From assembly GCA_903848645.1 (NCBI GenBank), contig CAINGU010000118.1, forward strand, positions 31,503 through 95,502: DNA of 64,000 bases, given 5' to 3'. This stretch comes from an uncultured cyanobacterium (lineage in GTDB: Bacteria > Cyanobacteriota > Cyanobacteriia > Cyanobacteriales > Nostocaceae). Both the position numbers and the translations under genes were made by a program. Numbering within the stretch: the first letter of the stretch is position 1; the number at the start of each line of letters is the position of its first letter. Below the pieces are notes generated by a model. The model saw nothing but the letters and a program-made list of their open reading frames with translations, was not told the DNA's origin and did no database searches. Below, one piece after another: positions 17,991 to 27,638 of the stretch.

Positions 17991-18647
17991 CTAAAATCTA
18001 AAATCTAAAATTGTTTGACAAGGACGAAAAGAGCGACGATGTAAAGGTGAAAGTCCGTATTTTTGGAGGGCCAGTAAATGATGCTGGCTACCGTAACCTT
18101 TATTATTTGCTAGATCATAGAGAGGATATTTTAATGCTAACCGCTGCACCAAATCATCACGCCAAACTTTAGCCATAATACTAGCTGCGGCAATATTCAG
18201 CGATATTTCATCACCCTTGACAATTGTTGCTTGAGGTATTGGTAGATTCTTCACCAACTGATTACCATCAATTAAACACAGTTCAGGCTTTACCTTCAAC
18301 TTCAAAACAGCCCGCTTCATCGCTAATAAGGTTGCCTGTAAAATATTCAACTCATCTATTTCCGCAGTTGTCGCATAACCAATTCTCCAGTCTAAAGCCA
18401 GAGTTGTAATTTTTTCAGCCAGTTTAGTTCTGCGAGAACTAGACAACTTTTTGCTGTCCTTAATATTATCGGACATCAGAATTGATAAAGCCTCTACTGG
18501 TAATATAACTGCCGCTGCAACCACAGGACCAAATAAAGCGCCTCGTCCTACCTCATCTACACCCCCAACTGCACCCTGCATATTTGAGTAGCTAGAAAAC
18601 TCTAACCAACTCGAATTATCCCAAGGTGCAGGTTTAATTTCTCTCAT
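17991..18647 (-). CDS. rnhB: Ribonuclease HII
   Basis: 218 residues. It removes RNA from RNA-DNA hybrids and single ribonucleotides from DNA. The N-terminal GGVDEVGRGALFGPVVAAAVIL carries the catalytic Asp-Glu, with further acidic residues in CLIDGNQL and the ASIMAKVWRDDL motif. It follows rne on the same strand by 163 bp, the conserved cyanobacterial rne-rnhB arrangement, so it is probably co-transcribed with RNase E. Confidence 0.95.
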   Translation of the reverse strand: MREIKPAPWDNSSWLEFSSYSNMQGAVGGVDEVGRGALFGPVVAAAVILPVEALSILMSDNIKDSKKLSSSRRTKLAEKITTLALDWRIGYATTAEIDELNILQATLLAMKRAVLKLKVKPELCLIDGNQLVKNLPIPQATIVKGDEISLNIAAASIMAKVWRDDLVQRLALKYPLYDLANNKGYGSQHHLLALQKYGLSPLHRRSFRPCQTILDFRF

Positions 18648-18730
18648 GTCTTAACTGTGATTTGTTTGATTTGTTTGATTCAGATGATTAGTCGTAACTA
18701 TGATTTATGTAATTGATTTGATTTACCTGA

Positions 18731-18806
18731 TTGATTCATTCATTAATTAATCACACAAATCATAGTTCAGACTTTGATTGATTCATTAATTAATCACACA
18801 AATCAT
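18731..18806. repeat. Direct repeat in the rne-rnhB spacer
   Basis: TTGATTCATTCATTAATTAA followed by TCACACAAATCAT (18731-18763) is repeated almost exactly at 18774-18806 with a 43-bp period. The second copy touches the 3' end of rne. It could be a processing or stability element in the rne-rnhB transcript; I see no hairpin strong enough to call a terminator. Confidence 0.75.
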
Positions 18807-18811
18807 GAAAA

Positions 18812-20956
18812 TCATAGTCCAAACCCATCTGTATCTAAGGCTGATGAACGACGACGACGACGACGATTAGGAATAGAGCTATTATTAATTTCAGCTTCTA
18901 TTTCTATTTCTCTTTCTATTTCAGTTTTAGTTTTTCCTTCAGTTTCCGGTTCTCTTTTTTCGGGAATTATTGTCAATTCTGGGACTATTGCTAATGGTGG
19001 GGAAGAAGATTCTGGTTCTTGTTCAAATGTTGGTGTCGGTAGTTTAATGGTGATAACTTCAGGAGTTGTTTTTTCAGTAACAATTGGTTCAGGGATAAAT
19101 TCAGTTTCCTCCGTAGGGAATTCTCCTGGTTGAACAACATTAATAATTACTGATCTTGTATTTTTTCCTTCCCGATCTAACTTAAGTAAAGGAGAAATTC
19201 CCATTTCAGCAAATGTATCTTGTTCCTTTGCTGACATTTCCACAGTAATCACCTCTGGAGGTTCTACCTTAATGGGTTCTAGTTTGACTTTTACCCGTTC
19301 TGGCCTTTCTGTCCAACCTGATTTATTAATAGTAGGTGGAGAGATTTCTGGGATTGGTATTTCAGGTTCTTCCAAGTCTAAATCTAAATCATTAACAAAA
19401 CCTAGAGGATTGTTAACCAAGCGGGGTTCATCTTTACCATTAGAGCCATTCACTCCAATGCGACTACGACGGGTACGGGTACGGCGCTTATCATTTAATT
19501 CTTGGTAGCTAGGATGATTGATCAGATGCAGAGAACTAAATTCCGGTTCAGTTTCAAAACCATCTCCAAAACCATCATAGGTATCCCGTGGTGTGGCTTG
19601 CGCTACGCTACCAATATCAGGGATGCGGGTAGTGGGTGCAGGTGTCCGAGATTCCCTTTGTGGCATAGGTACAAACCGCTCTGGGATGTCCGCAGCCGGG
19701 ATGGGTAAGCGGTTTTCTGGTTCTCCTGGTAATCTGACAGTATGTCCTAAACCGCCACAAGTCGGACAAGGTTCGCCAAACAATTCATAAATGTTTTGGC
19801 CTTGACGCTTGCGGGTAAGTTCAACTAAACCTAGTTCAGTCAGTTGGGCAATTTGGGGACGAGCTTTATCAGCTTTTAGAGCTTTGTTAAAGTGTTCTAA
19901 CACTTGCATTTGATCGCGTCGAGATTCCATGTCAATGAAATCAACCACAATCACCCCAGCAATGTTCCGCAAACGTAACTGACGAGCAATTTCCGCCGCA
20001 GCTTCACAATTTGTCCACAATACTGTTTCTCTAGCAGTTGCGGAACGGGTGAAAGAACCAGAGTTAACATCTATGACGGTTAAAGCTTCTGTCGGTTGGA
20101 TGATGACATAACCACCTGATGGTAAGTCTACTCTCGGTCTGAGAGCTTCGCGGACAGCCGCATTGATGCGGAAATATTCTAAGATGGGAGAGCGATCGCG
20201 GTGATGATCAATTAACAATCCTTGGGGTGTTTGTCCACCACTCCAGTTTTGTAAATACTGCTTCACCCGTTTTAAGCCTGTGCTGGAATCAACAACAATG
20301 CGATTCACATCACTACCATACATATCTCTAAGAACGCGCTGAATAAAGTCATCATCACGATTCAGTAGAGCCGGCGCACGGGAGGTTACTGCTTCTTGTT
20401 GAACAATTTCCCACTGCTTTTGCAGCACTTCTAAATCTTCAATAATGGCTTCTTCTGGCTTGCCTTCTGCTTCTGTGCGTACCAGCAACCCCATGCCGGC
20501 TGGTTTCACCAAAATTGCCAAGGCTCTCAGACGATTACGCTCACTTTCGCTCTTAATCCGTCTCGATAAATTTACTCCCCGCCCGTAGGGCATCAACACG
20601 ACATAACGACCGGGTAAGGTGATGTTACCTGTTAACCTTGGACCTTTTGATCCCGTTGGTTCTTTCATCACCTGCACTAAGGTTTTTTGCTGTGGTGTCA
20701 ACAGTTCTGTAATCGCTGCTGCACTACGTTTTAGCCTTAATGGACCTAAATCAGTGACGTGAATAAAACCGTTGCGTTCTGGGTCGCCGATATTGACAAA
20801 AGCCGCATCTATCCCAGGTAAGACATTTTCTACTACACCTAAATAGATATCACCAATTTGGTGATGACCCGTAGCTACAACGAGTTCTTGTATTTGATCT
20901 TCCGAAAATACAGCAGCGATTTGATGCTGCTCCGCGATGATAATTTGTTTTGGCAT
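18812..20956 (-). CDS. rne: Ribonuclease E/G
   Basis: 714 residues. It is the main endoribonuclease for mRNA decay and rRNA/tRNA processing. The catalytic N-terminal half has the S1 domain (IGDIYLGVVENVLPGIDAAF), the RNase E/G active site (LTVIDVNSGSF and VIVVDFIDM, Mg-binding Asp) and the zinc-link CPTCGGLGH (about 420). The C-terminal 300 residues are disordered, rich in Pro, Glu and Thr. Near the end six Arg residues followed by SSA form the nonapeptide that in Anabaena RNase E recruits polynucleotide phosphorylase. TGAGGAAATTGA precedes the ATG. A 960-bp upstream gap suggests a long leader and autoregulation. Confidence 0.97.
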   Translation of the reverse strand: MPKQIIIAEQHQIAAVFSEDQIQELVVATGHHQIGDIYLGVVENVLPGIDAAFVNIGDPERNGFIHVTDLGPLRLKRSAAAITELLTPQQKTLVQVMKEPTGSKGPRLTGNITLPGRYVVLMPYGRGVNLSRRIKSESERNRLRALAILVKPAGMGLLVRTEAEGKPEEAIIEDLEVLQKQWEIVQQEAVTSRAPALLNRDDDFIQRVLRDMYGSDVNRIVVDSSTGLKRVKQYLQNWSGGQTPQGLLIDHHRDRSPILEYFRINAAVREALRPRVDLPSGGYVIIQPTEALTVIDVNSGSFTRSATARETVLWTNCEAAAEIARQLRLRNIAGVIVVDFIDMESRRDQMQVLEHFNKALKADKARPQIAQLTELGLVELTRKRQGQNIYELFGEPCPTCGGLGHTVRLPGEPENRLPIPAADIPERFVPMPQRESRTPAPTTRIPDIGSVAQATPRDTYDGFGDGFETEPEFSSLHLINHPSYQELNDKRRTRTRRSRIGVNGSNGKDEPRLVNNPLGFVNDLDLDLEEPEIPIPEISPPTINKSGWTERPERVKVKLEPIKVEPPEVITVEMSAKEQDTFAEMGISPLLKLDREGKNTRSVIINVVQPGEFPTEETEFIPEPIVTEKTTPEVITIKLPTPTFEQEPESSSPPLAIVPELTIIPEKREPETEGKTKTEIEREIEIEAEINNSSIPNRRRRRRSSALDTDGFGL

Positions 20957-21916
20957 TCAATTTCCTCAAAAATTGGCAGTACCGCTGGGAATTACAAGGA
21001 AGTTCTCTGTTATCCCGCTTGTCCTGACGGTCGCTGCTACAAGACGCTACTAGTAATAAAAATTCGCAATTTGAGTAGCTCTGCAAAGTTATGAAGAGCT
21101 AACTAATGATACTTTGGGTGCGTTTACACGCCGGATTATTCCTGAATAGCTGCATATATTTTACGGACTTCAATCAACCGTCTTTGGCCGATTTTCCATA
21201 CTATACGCTGCTATCTAAACTTTGGGTATCCGTAGATATTTGTTTCAAAGTTAACATTTTATCAAGTAAAGTTGACTATGCCTAAATAGCACATAATCTC
21301 TGGAAAACCTCCGCGTCTAGACACGGTTTCTTTTTGGGTTTACCATCTGCTGACGGAGGGAAATCTGCCTTTTGCACTGGATTCACTATCCGTGTTTTTA
21401 CTAGAAAATCTAGCTAGGTGCAGATAACTCACTGAGTCATCTTTACAAGAATTTTGGCAGGGTTCTCATCTCTGTCAATACTTACGTGGTATTTTTTACA
21501 ATTAAACACACTTGCATTTGTAGCAATTGCATAAAAGCCCGCAATCAAAGCAAGTCTTATTTAAGGGATAGAATGTATCAGTCAATGGAGAAGTTGACGA
21601 AAGCCATTGCTAGTGATTGATTCACAAGGTAGCTATAGAGAGAGTGGTTTGTAATCAGCAGCAGAGTTGGTCTGGGATACAATCTTCAAAGTTGCACTCT
21701 TATATCTTTGCCTTCGCCCCTGTAAGTATCACAGGTAGTGAATCAAGTCATTCAATGCAGCACCAGAAAATTTCTCTTGATTATCATTCTAACGCAACCT
21801 TGCGAAAAATCAATTGGTAATAGGTAATTGGTCATGGGTAATTGGTAATGGGTAAGAAATATTCCTCCTCCCTGCTCCCTAATCCCTGCCTATTGCTTTG
21901 TGATTCGGGTTTAATA
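20957..21916. other. Long rne upstream region / probable 5' leader
   Basis: 960 bp without a convincing gene, between the end of the radical SAM gene and the start of rne (both minus strand). It contains the hairpin arms CCTCCG (21308-21313) and CGGAGG (21354-21359), and heptamer-like GGTAATT repeats at 21820-21855. RNase E autoregulates through its 5' untranslated region in bacteria and cyanobacteria. That this is such a leader is inference from its length and lack of genes. Confidence 0.5.
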
Positions 21917-24520
21917 TTATCCGATAACTAGACGCTTGCGGTGGATATGCAAGAGGTGAAATTCTAGATTAGCCACTGTTTCTAGCATAGACAGTATTTG
22001 CTCAGGACGCAAGATCACACCGTCAGGACGACAGACACCCAAATAACGTAATACTGCTATTGAGTCTGATTCTCGGTGAGATGTTGATACTAATTCTATT
22101 TCCCACAAGCGATCGCGCAGATTTATTAATTGCTGCTTACCGGATTTGGTTGTATGTGCCGATAAAATCTCCTCTTGATTTTTAATAGTTTCAATCCAAC
22201 CTTGCCATTGTGCCAGTTGTACCTCGCTTTGGGGTATAAACACTGTTAGTAAATACTCGGCTGCTTCTAGAGATTGGGTAGCAGAGGGAGACTTGATATC
22301 TACTTCTAGCACATTATATATAGGGATGTCAGTAGGTAGCTGCTTAACCAATTGGGCATGGAAAGTTGCAACATCAATAGGTTCAGTCAACTCAAAATCA
22401 ACAATCTCTCCTTCACTGGTAGCACCTAAAGTCAAAGCACTGGCTAGACAAATCCTCGGACCAGGATGAAAACCACCTGTGAATGTAATTGGTAAACTGG
22501 CACGGCGCATAACTCGATCAAATAGGCGCATTAAATCCAAGTGACTGACCAAAGCCATATCCCCTTGTTTGCCAAAGCATACTCGCAATCGTTGGGCTTT
22601 GGTGGTGTTGGGAACAAAATCACCAGCAAAGTTGGGAATAGGTGGTGCAGTCATAACCACATTATGACCGAAATCTGTGCCACAGACTCCACAATGAGAA
22701 CAACCTTCAAAAGAGCAGTCAGGGACAATTGCCGCTTCTAGAGCGCGTTGCAGGTCTTCTTGCAGCCACTTTTTATCAATGCCAGTATCAATATGATCCC
22801 AAGGTAAGGGAGTATCCAAAGGTGATTGGGTTTCTTGTTCTTTGTTGTCGGTAGCAAACAGATTCCATTCGCCATTTTCAACTTGACGGTATTTCCAGTC
22901 TAGACCGGCTTCGGTAATGGCTGTTTCCCAAGCTGTAAATGCTTTATCTACATTATCATACCAAGAATCCATCCCTGCACCCAGTTCCCAAGCCCGCCGT
23001 AACACTTTCCCCAAAGTGCGATCGCCTCTACCAATAAAGTCTTCCATAGCGGAGATGCGAAAATCCGTGAAATTTACTTTCACATTCTTCATTCCGCGAA
23101 ACTCTTGTCGCAGGAGATTTTGCTTTCTCACAAATTCCGTTGTGGAGACTGAATGCCATTGAAAAGGTGTATGGGGTTTGGGGGTAAAGTTAGAAATGGT
23201 CAAAGTAAAGTTTAGCGATCTTCTGCCCTTTTCCCAACATTCTTGTTTTAACCATCTGACCGTTTCCACAATGCCGATTACATCCGCATCTGTTTCACCA
23301 GGTAAACCAATCATAAAATACAGCTTGATTTTATCCCAACCTTGTGACCAAGCTGTTTTTACACCCCGTAGTAATTCTTCATTTGTCAAACCCTTATTAA
23401 CAATATCCCGCATCCGTTGCGTACCTGCTTCTGGGGCAAAGGTTAATCCACCTTGACGCGTACCTCCCAGGATATTGGCAATATTCTCATCAAACCTATC
23501 TACTCTTTGACTAGGTAGGGTTAAGGAAATATTATCATTTTTTAAACGATTTTTAATTTCCATCCCCACCGCTGGTAGGGCTAAATAATCGGAACAACTC
23601 AAAGACAACAGGGAAAACTCATTGTAACCAGTTTCCCGCATTCCCTTTTCTATAGCTTCTACCACTTTTTCCGGTTCGACATCCCTCGCAGGTCTAGTTA
23701 GCATTCCGGGTTGACAGAAGCGACAACCACGGGTACAACCGCGACGAATTTCAATGGTGAGGCGATCATGAACTGTTTCTACATAAGGCACTAAGCCAAT
23801 AGAATAGGCGGGAATGGGTGTAGCTACTCTTCTGAGAATTCTTTTGGGTACATCTGGACGCAGGGGATATACAGCCCCACCTGCACCCATTTCATAGAAC
23901 TGAGGCACATATACACCGGGAATCTGTGCCAAGTCTAATAATAGTTCTTGACGATTCAATCCTGATGTTTTCCCTTCTTCTAAAACCAAGCCAATTTCAG
24001 GAAGTAGTTCTTCACCATCTCCCAAAACAATAAAATCAAAGAAATCTGTATAGGGTTCGGGGTTAGATGTTGCTGTTTGTCCACCGGCAAAAATCAGCGG
24101 GTAATTTCCCTGTAACCGTTCTGCTCTAGTGACGGGGATTCCTGCTAAATCTAACATTTCTAAAATGTTAGTTGCGCCTAATTCGTAACTGAGACTAAAG
24201 CCTAAAATATCAAAGTCCGTTAACCATCGCTTAGATTCCACTGCAAACAGGGGTGTCTGCGTAGTGCGGAGTTTTGCGGCTAAATCTGCTCCGGGTAAGT
24301 ACGCGCGATCGCATAATTGGCGAGGCTGGGCATTTAAAATATTGTATAATATAATATGCCCTAAATTGGATGCTCCCACCTCATATACTTCTGGATAGGT
24401 CAAAACCCAGCGGATTGTTGCCGTATCCCAAGGTTTATGGACTGCTAAACGCTCGTTACCCAGGTAACGGGCAGGTTTTAAAATATCCGATGTTATTAAT
24501 TGTTCAAGTAAAACAGCCAC
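21917..24520 (-). CDS. B12-binding-type radical SAM protein fused to DUF2344
   Basis: 867 residues. Residues about 1-610 match the TIGR03960 type of radical SAM enzyme: an N-terminal cobalamin-binding-like part, then the cluster motif RRGCTRGCRFCQPG (CxxxCxxC, about 255-268) and a KIKLYFMIGLPGETDADV segment. A small Cys cluster (CSFEGCSHCGVC, about 610) follows. Residues about 650-860 are a DUF2344/TIGR03936 domain (LRVCFGKQGDMALVSHLDLM, then GFHPGPRICLASAL). These two parts are often separate neighbours of RNase E/G genes; here they are fused and lie upstream of rne, which hints at a role in RNA or tRNA modification. The start is GTG with a weak ribosome site. Confidence 0.93.
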   Translation of the reverse strand: MAVLLEQLITSDILKPARYLGNERLAVHKPWDTATIRWVLTYPEVYEVGASNLGHIILYNILNAQPRQLCDRAYLPGADLAAKLRTTQTPLFAVESKRWLTDFDILGFSLSYELGATNILEMLDLAGIPVTRAERLQGNYPLIFAGGQTATSNPEPYTDFFDFIVLGDGEELLPEIGLVLEEGKTSGLNRQELLLDLAQIPGVYVPQFYEMGAGGAVYPLRPDVPKRILRRVATPIPAYSIGLVPYVETVHDRLTIEIRRGCTRGCRFCQPGMLTRPARDVEPEKVVEAIEKGMRETGYNEFSLLSLSCSDYLALPAVGMEIKNRLKNDNISLTLPSQRVDRFDENIANILGGTRQGGLTFAPEAGTQRMRDIVNKGLTNEELLRGVKTAWSQGWDKIKLYFMIGLPGETDADVIGIVETVRWLKQECWEKGRRSLNFTLTISNFTPKPHTPFQWHSVSTTEFVRKQNLLRQEFRGMKNVKVNFTDFRISAMEDFIGRGDRTLGKVLRRAWELGAGMDSWYDNVDKAFTAWETAITEAGLDWKYRQVENGEWNLFATDNKEQETQSPLDTPLPWDHIDTGIDKKWLQEDLQRALEAAIVPDCSFEGCSHCGVCGTDFGHNVVMTAPPIPNFAGDFVPNTTKAQRLRVCFGKQGDMALVSHLDLMRLFDRVMRRASLPITFTGGFHPGPRICLASALTLGATSEGEIVDFELTEPIDVATFHAQLVKQLPTDIPIYNVLEVDIKSPSATQSLEAAEYLLTVFIPQSEVQLAQWQGWIETIKNQEEILSAHTTKSGKQQLINLRDRLWEIELVSTSHRESDSIAVLRYLGVCRPDGVILRPEQILSMLETVANLEFHLLHIHRKRLVIG

Positions 24521-24667
24521 TTTGCTATCTTCTAGCTACCCTAAATTACAGCTAACCACCTCCAACATTAGCATTAATTAGAGATTTTGGATTTTAGATT
24601 TTAGATTTTGGATTGAAAATTCCCCATCTAAAAATTCCCAGATAGTGATAAATTGGAACTTCAATGA

Positions 24668-24982
24668 TTAAATTTCCGGTTCACATATCTTCAGAACCCC
24701 ATCTAGTTGAGTTAATTCCAGAATAATTTTCACGCTGGGAGAAACTGAGCAAATTTGAAAATTGCGTTCTAACTTATTAGCTAGTTTCAGCGCAGATACT
24801 AAGGACATTAATCCATAACTGTCTATGGATTCTACTAATTCTAAATTTACTAATAACGTTGTATCTGTTTCCTGTGTCAAAGCGGAGATCATATCTCTTT
24901 CAAATTCAGATGCTTTTGTGTCCTTTAAGTGTCCTTGAGGACGAATTACAGTAATTTTGGGAGAAGTTAATGTTGTTAACAT
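24668..24982 (-). CDS. STAS-domain protein (anti-sigma factor antagonist-like)
   Basis: 104 residues, a single STAS domain. The ESIDSYGLMSL segment (about 50-60) holds the Ser that is normally phosphorylated by a partner kinase in SpoIIAA-type proteins. Such proteins switch anti-sigma factors or phosphatase cascades by binding. No kinase or phosphatase gene is adjacent, so the partner is unknown. AGGAT lies before the ATG. Confidence 0.88.
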   Translation of the reverse strand: MLTTLTSPKITVIRPQGHLKDTKASEFERDMISALTQETDTTLLVNLELVESIDSYGLMSLVSALKLANKLERNFQICSVSPSVKIILELTQLDGVLKICEPEI

Positions 24983-25452
24983 AGTTACATCCTGATCAAA
25001 GCTTTAAAACGTATAAATTTGCCCTTTGCTTGAACATAAACTTTTTTTTCTCAATTGGCTACAACTTTGATCTCTCTTTGCTAAATCTTTATAGCTTGAC
25101 TACCTTTGTGTAAAGATTGTCATAAGTTCATGGATAAATGTATTTATATATACATTTTTTTTTTGGCAGTTAAAAAACAATCTACATATACATCTTGAAT
25201 GCAGATTAATCATCTGTAGCTATAGCAGTTACCTGTGCTGATGCTATGAATAGAGATAGTTTTGCCAAAATTTATCTGTAGTTGTCATCCCTTGTTTTTA
25301 CCCCTGCTGTTGACAAAAAACAGAGTTATTGACTAACCAATCCTATTTATTTAGTAGTGATCTAAATCACAGAGGTAGAGAGCTATAGATCACCTTTTAT
25401 ACCAAACATTATCTAAGATAATGACTAGTAACTACAAATTGGTTTATTGCTT
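24983..25452. other. Divergent intergenic region
   Basis: 470 bp, strongly AT-rich, with long A and T runs near 25040 and 25155. It carries the promoters of the divergent STAS gene and the small protein gene at 25453. I see no RNA gene. Confidence 0.5.
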
Positions 25453-25650
25453 ATGAAAACTCAATACGTGATTCGTCACTTGGTAGAAAAAGCCCTACAT
25501 ATCCGTAAATTAACCCCAGAAATAGAAAATGAGATTAACTCAGAACTCACAAAGCTGGGTCATATTTCTGATGTTGACTATGAAGCCTTAGAATTATTAA
25601 TGGCAGAGATGGACGCTGGAAGAGTGCAGTTAGTTCCTACTTGGGGATAA
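25453..25650 (+). CDS. Small conserved hypothetical protein
   Basis: 65 residues: a helical N-terminus (MKTQYVIRHLVEKALHIRKL) followed by an acidic helix (YEALELLMAEMDAGRVQLVP) and a WG ending. The ATG is chosen over a TTG six bases upstream. Similar short proteins occur in filamentous cyanobacteria. I recognise no domain. Just after the stop lies ATACCGCAAGGAGGAATTAA, resembling the end of the MITE-like family. Confidence 0.7.
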   Translation: MKTQYVIRHLVEKALHIRKLTPEIENEINSELTKLGHISDVDYEALELLMAEMDAGRVQLVPTWG

Positions 25651-25812
25651 TTCTTATACCGCAAGGAGGAATTAACAATTGAAAATTAAAAATGAATCCA
25701 GGGTGAGATTGGGAATGAGTAGTTTATTCCTGCCGATGATTACCATATTCACTAACTTTGAGCAATACATAAATAATTGATTTTGTTAATAAACATCATC
25801 ATTTCTCATCAA

Positions 25813-26181
25813 TCAATGCGGCTTACTCACATCATGTTGTTGCTGATATGCTTGCCACAGTTGATGAATAAATAAATTAAATTGTTGTTTAGTCACTGTA
25901 TCCGGTTCAAATTTGAGTTCTTTTGGGAAAATTTGCCCTAAAAAACCAATAACTTCTGTATCTAGAGCCGCTCTAAACAAGTCCAGTGGCCATAACAAAT
26001 CAGATACATCTCGTAAATCAATCACAAGTGGTAATTCTAGGGTAGAGTTCACCAATAGTAAAGGCCGCACCCAGCACAATTGACGGGAAACCACTATTTC
26101 AATAACTTCTGCATAAAGATTCTGATTGCTATAATCTAAGGACACAATTTGTCCTGGTTGAAATTTTGGGCTGATATCCAT
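25813..26181 (-). CDS. Conserved cyanobacterial hypothetical protein
   Basis: 122 residues, no signal peptide or membrane segment. The N-terminal half is beta-rich (FQPGQIVSLDYSNQNLYAEV, VSRQLCWVRPLLLV) like a small SH3-like barrel, and the C-terminal half is helical (FNLFIHQLWQAYQQQ). Function is unknown. It is divergent from clpS. Confidence 0.65.
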   Translation of the reverse strand: MDISPKFQPGQIVSLDYSNQNLYAEVIEIVVSRQLCWVRPLLLVNSTLELPLVIDLRDVSDLLWPLDLFRAALDTEVIGFLGQIFPKELKFEPDTVTKQQFNLFIHQLWQAYQQQHDVSKPH

Positions 26182-26306
26182 AACTATCTAAGGTAGTGAC
26201 TGTGTTGCAGTTTCCTTAATTTTAATAACTCTAGTTGTTAGTGAGGGGATAGAAAGCAAAGAAGAATTTTTCTGTCCTATGATCAATCACTAATTCCCTT
26301 TGTTTG

Positions 26307-26315
26307 TGTTATAAT
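26307..26315 (+). promoter_or_regulatory. Extended -10 promoter candidate for clpS
   Basis: TGTTATAAT (TGn plus a perfect TATAAT at 26310-26315) lies about 137 bp before the clpS start. There is no clear -35 box, as expected for extended -10 promoters. The implied 5' leader is about 130 bases. Confidence 0.4.
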
Positions 26316-26451
26316 ACTTTAGGAAAAAACTTATAGGCAATGCCAAAAGTATTTCCAGATGAAAATACGGCATGAAAAAGTAAATAACTGTTAAGCAAAT
26401 GCTCAACAGCAACCGTATTCTAGTAAATCAACGATAAAAGAGCAAAGAATC

Positions 26452-26733
26452 GTGTCAGTCGAAACCATTGAGAAGCGTTCTACATCCCGCAAGCTTGCGC
26501 CTCAGTATCGTGTCTTGCTCCATAATGATGATCACAACCCGATGGAGTATGTCGTACAAGTGCTAATGACTACCGTTAATAGCATTACCCAACCGCAGGC
26601 TGTTAGTATCATGATGGAAGCTCACCATAACGGGTTAGCTTTAGTTATTACTTGCGCTCAAGAACACGCAGAATTTTATTGTGAAACCCTCAAGAGTCAT
26701 GGTTTAAGAAGTACCATTGAACCTGATGAATAG
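26452..26733 (+). CDS. clpS: ATP-dependent Clp protease adaptor ClpS
   Basis: 93 residues. ClpS delivers N-degron substrates to ClpC/ClpA. It has the typical core QYRVLLHNDDHNPMEYVVQV, including the substrate-binding His-Asn-Asp-Asp, then AVSIMMEAHHNGLALVITC and EFYCETL. The start is GTG. It precedes a CPBP-family protease gene, a neighbourhood seen in other cyanobacteria. Cyanobacteria may carry ClpS1 and ClpS2; I cannot tell which this is. Confidence 0.95.
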   Translation: MSVETIEKRSTSRKLAPQYRVLLHNDDHNPMEYVVQVLMTTVNSITQPQAVSIMMEAHHNGLALVITCAQEHAEFYCETLKSHGLRSTIEPDE

Positions 26734-26795
26734 TCATTGGTCATTGGTCATTGGTCAATAGAGTATAGTTTTGACTGATGATAATTGACTAATTT

Positions 26796-27638
26796 ATGAA
26801 AATTAATCTCACACAACTTACCCAATATCCTGTTTATGTGAGGCTGGTTTGTTTTATACTGGCCTTACTATTATTATGGCTACCCCTAGTTGCACCAATT
26901 TATTGGCTAGTCGAAGATACTAATTTAGAAAGTATCTTGACTCTGATTATATTATATGTAGAGTTTATTTTTCTGCTCAATATTTGGGGTAAACAAGTCT
27001 ACCAGCAACCCAGAATATTCAGCTATTATGGGTTAGAATTTACGCGCCTTAATGGTGTGAATCTTTTACAGGGCTTGGCTATTGGATTAACCAGTGTTTT
27101 AGTTTTATTTGGTTTAGAGGGTTTGCTAGGTTGGTTGGTATGGCAACAACCGCAAGTATTTTTAGGGAAAATAATTTTAGAAGGTTTATTAGTTAGTTTG
27201 GGTGTAGGGTTTGCAGAAGAATTATTATTTCGCGGTTGGTTATTAGATGAGTTGCAACGAGATTATAAATTAAATATCGCTATGAGGATAGATGCAGTTT
27301 TATTTGCTGTAGCCCATTTTATTAAACCTTTAGAGGCAATTATTCACACTTTACCCCAGTTTCCGGCTTTGGTGCTGTTGGGGTTAACGCAGGTATGGGG
27401 AAAACGCTGGAGACGGGGGCGTTTGGGTTTACCTATTGGTTTACATGGTGGCTTGGTTTGGGGTTATTACATGATTAATGTCGGGAAATTAACGCAGTAT
27501 TCGGGACAAGTTCCTGACTGGGTGACTGGTGTGAATAATAATCCTTTGCAGGGAATTATGGGGGTATTATTTATGGCTGGGTTGGCTTGGTGGATAGGTA
27601 GTCAGCAATTAAAAATGAATAAAGATTACAGAAAATAG
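26796..27638 (+). CDS. CPBP family intramembrane metalloprotease
   Basis: 280 residues with about seven or eight membrane helices. The conserved CPBP motifs are GFAEELLFRGWLLDEL (EExxxR, about 147), AVAHFIKP (His) and GLHGGLVWGYY (His). The family (CAAX prenyl protease/bacteriocin-processing type) cleaves substrates inside the membrane. It is 62 bp after clpS, so it may share its transcript. Its stop codon touches the stop of the convergent gene. Confidence 0.92.
   Translation: MKINLTQLTQYPVYVRLVCFILALLLLWLPLVAPIYWLVEDTNLESILTLIILYVEFIFLLNIWGKQVYQQPRIFSYYGLEFTRLNGVNLLQGLAIGLTSVLVLFGLEGLLGWLVWQQPQVFLGKIILEGLLVSLGVGFAEELLFRGWLLDELQRDYKLNIAMRIDAVLFAVAHFIKPLEAIIHTLPQFPALVLLGLTQVWGKRWRRGRLGLPIGLHGGLVWGYYMINVGKLTQYSGQVPDWVTGVNNNPLQGIMGVLFMAGLAWWIGSQQLKMNKDYRK

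Noticed and set aside
18774..19133. Plus-strand open frames across rne (for example 18774-19133)
   Set aside because: They are antisense shadows of the rne C-terminal coding region with low-complexity Ser/Arg content.
19590..19615. GCTTGCGCTACGCTACC in rne as a dispersed-repeat insert
   Set aside because: The match to the GCTACGCGAAC family is short and the coding region reads through normally, so it may be chance.
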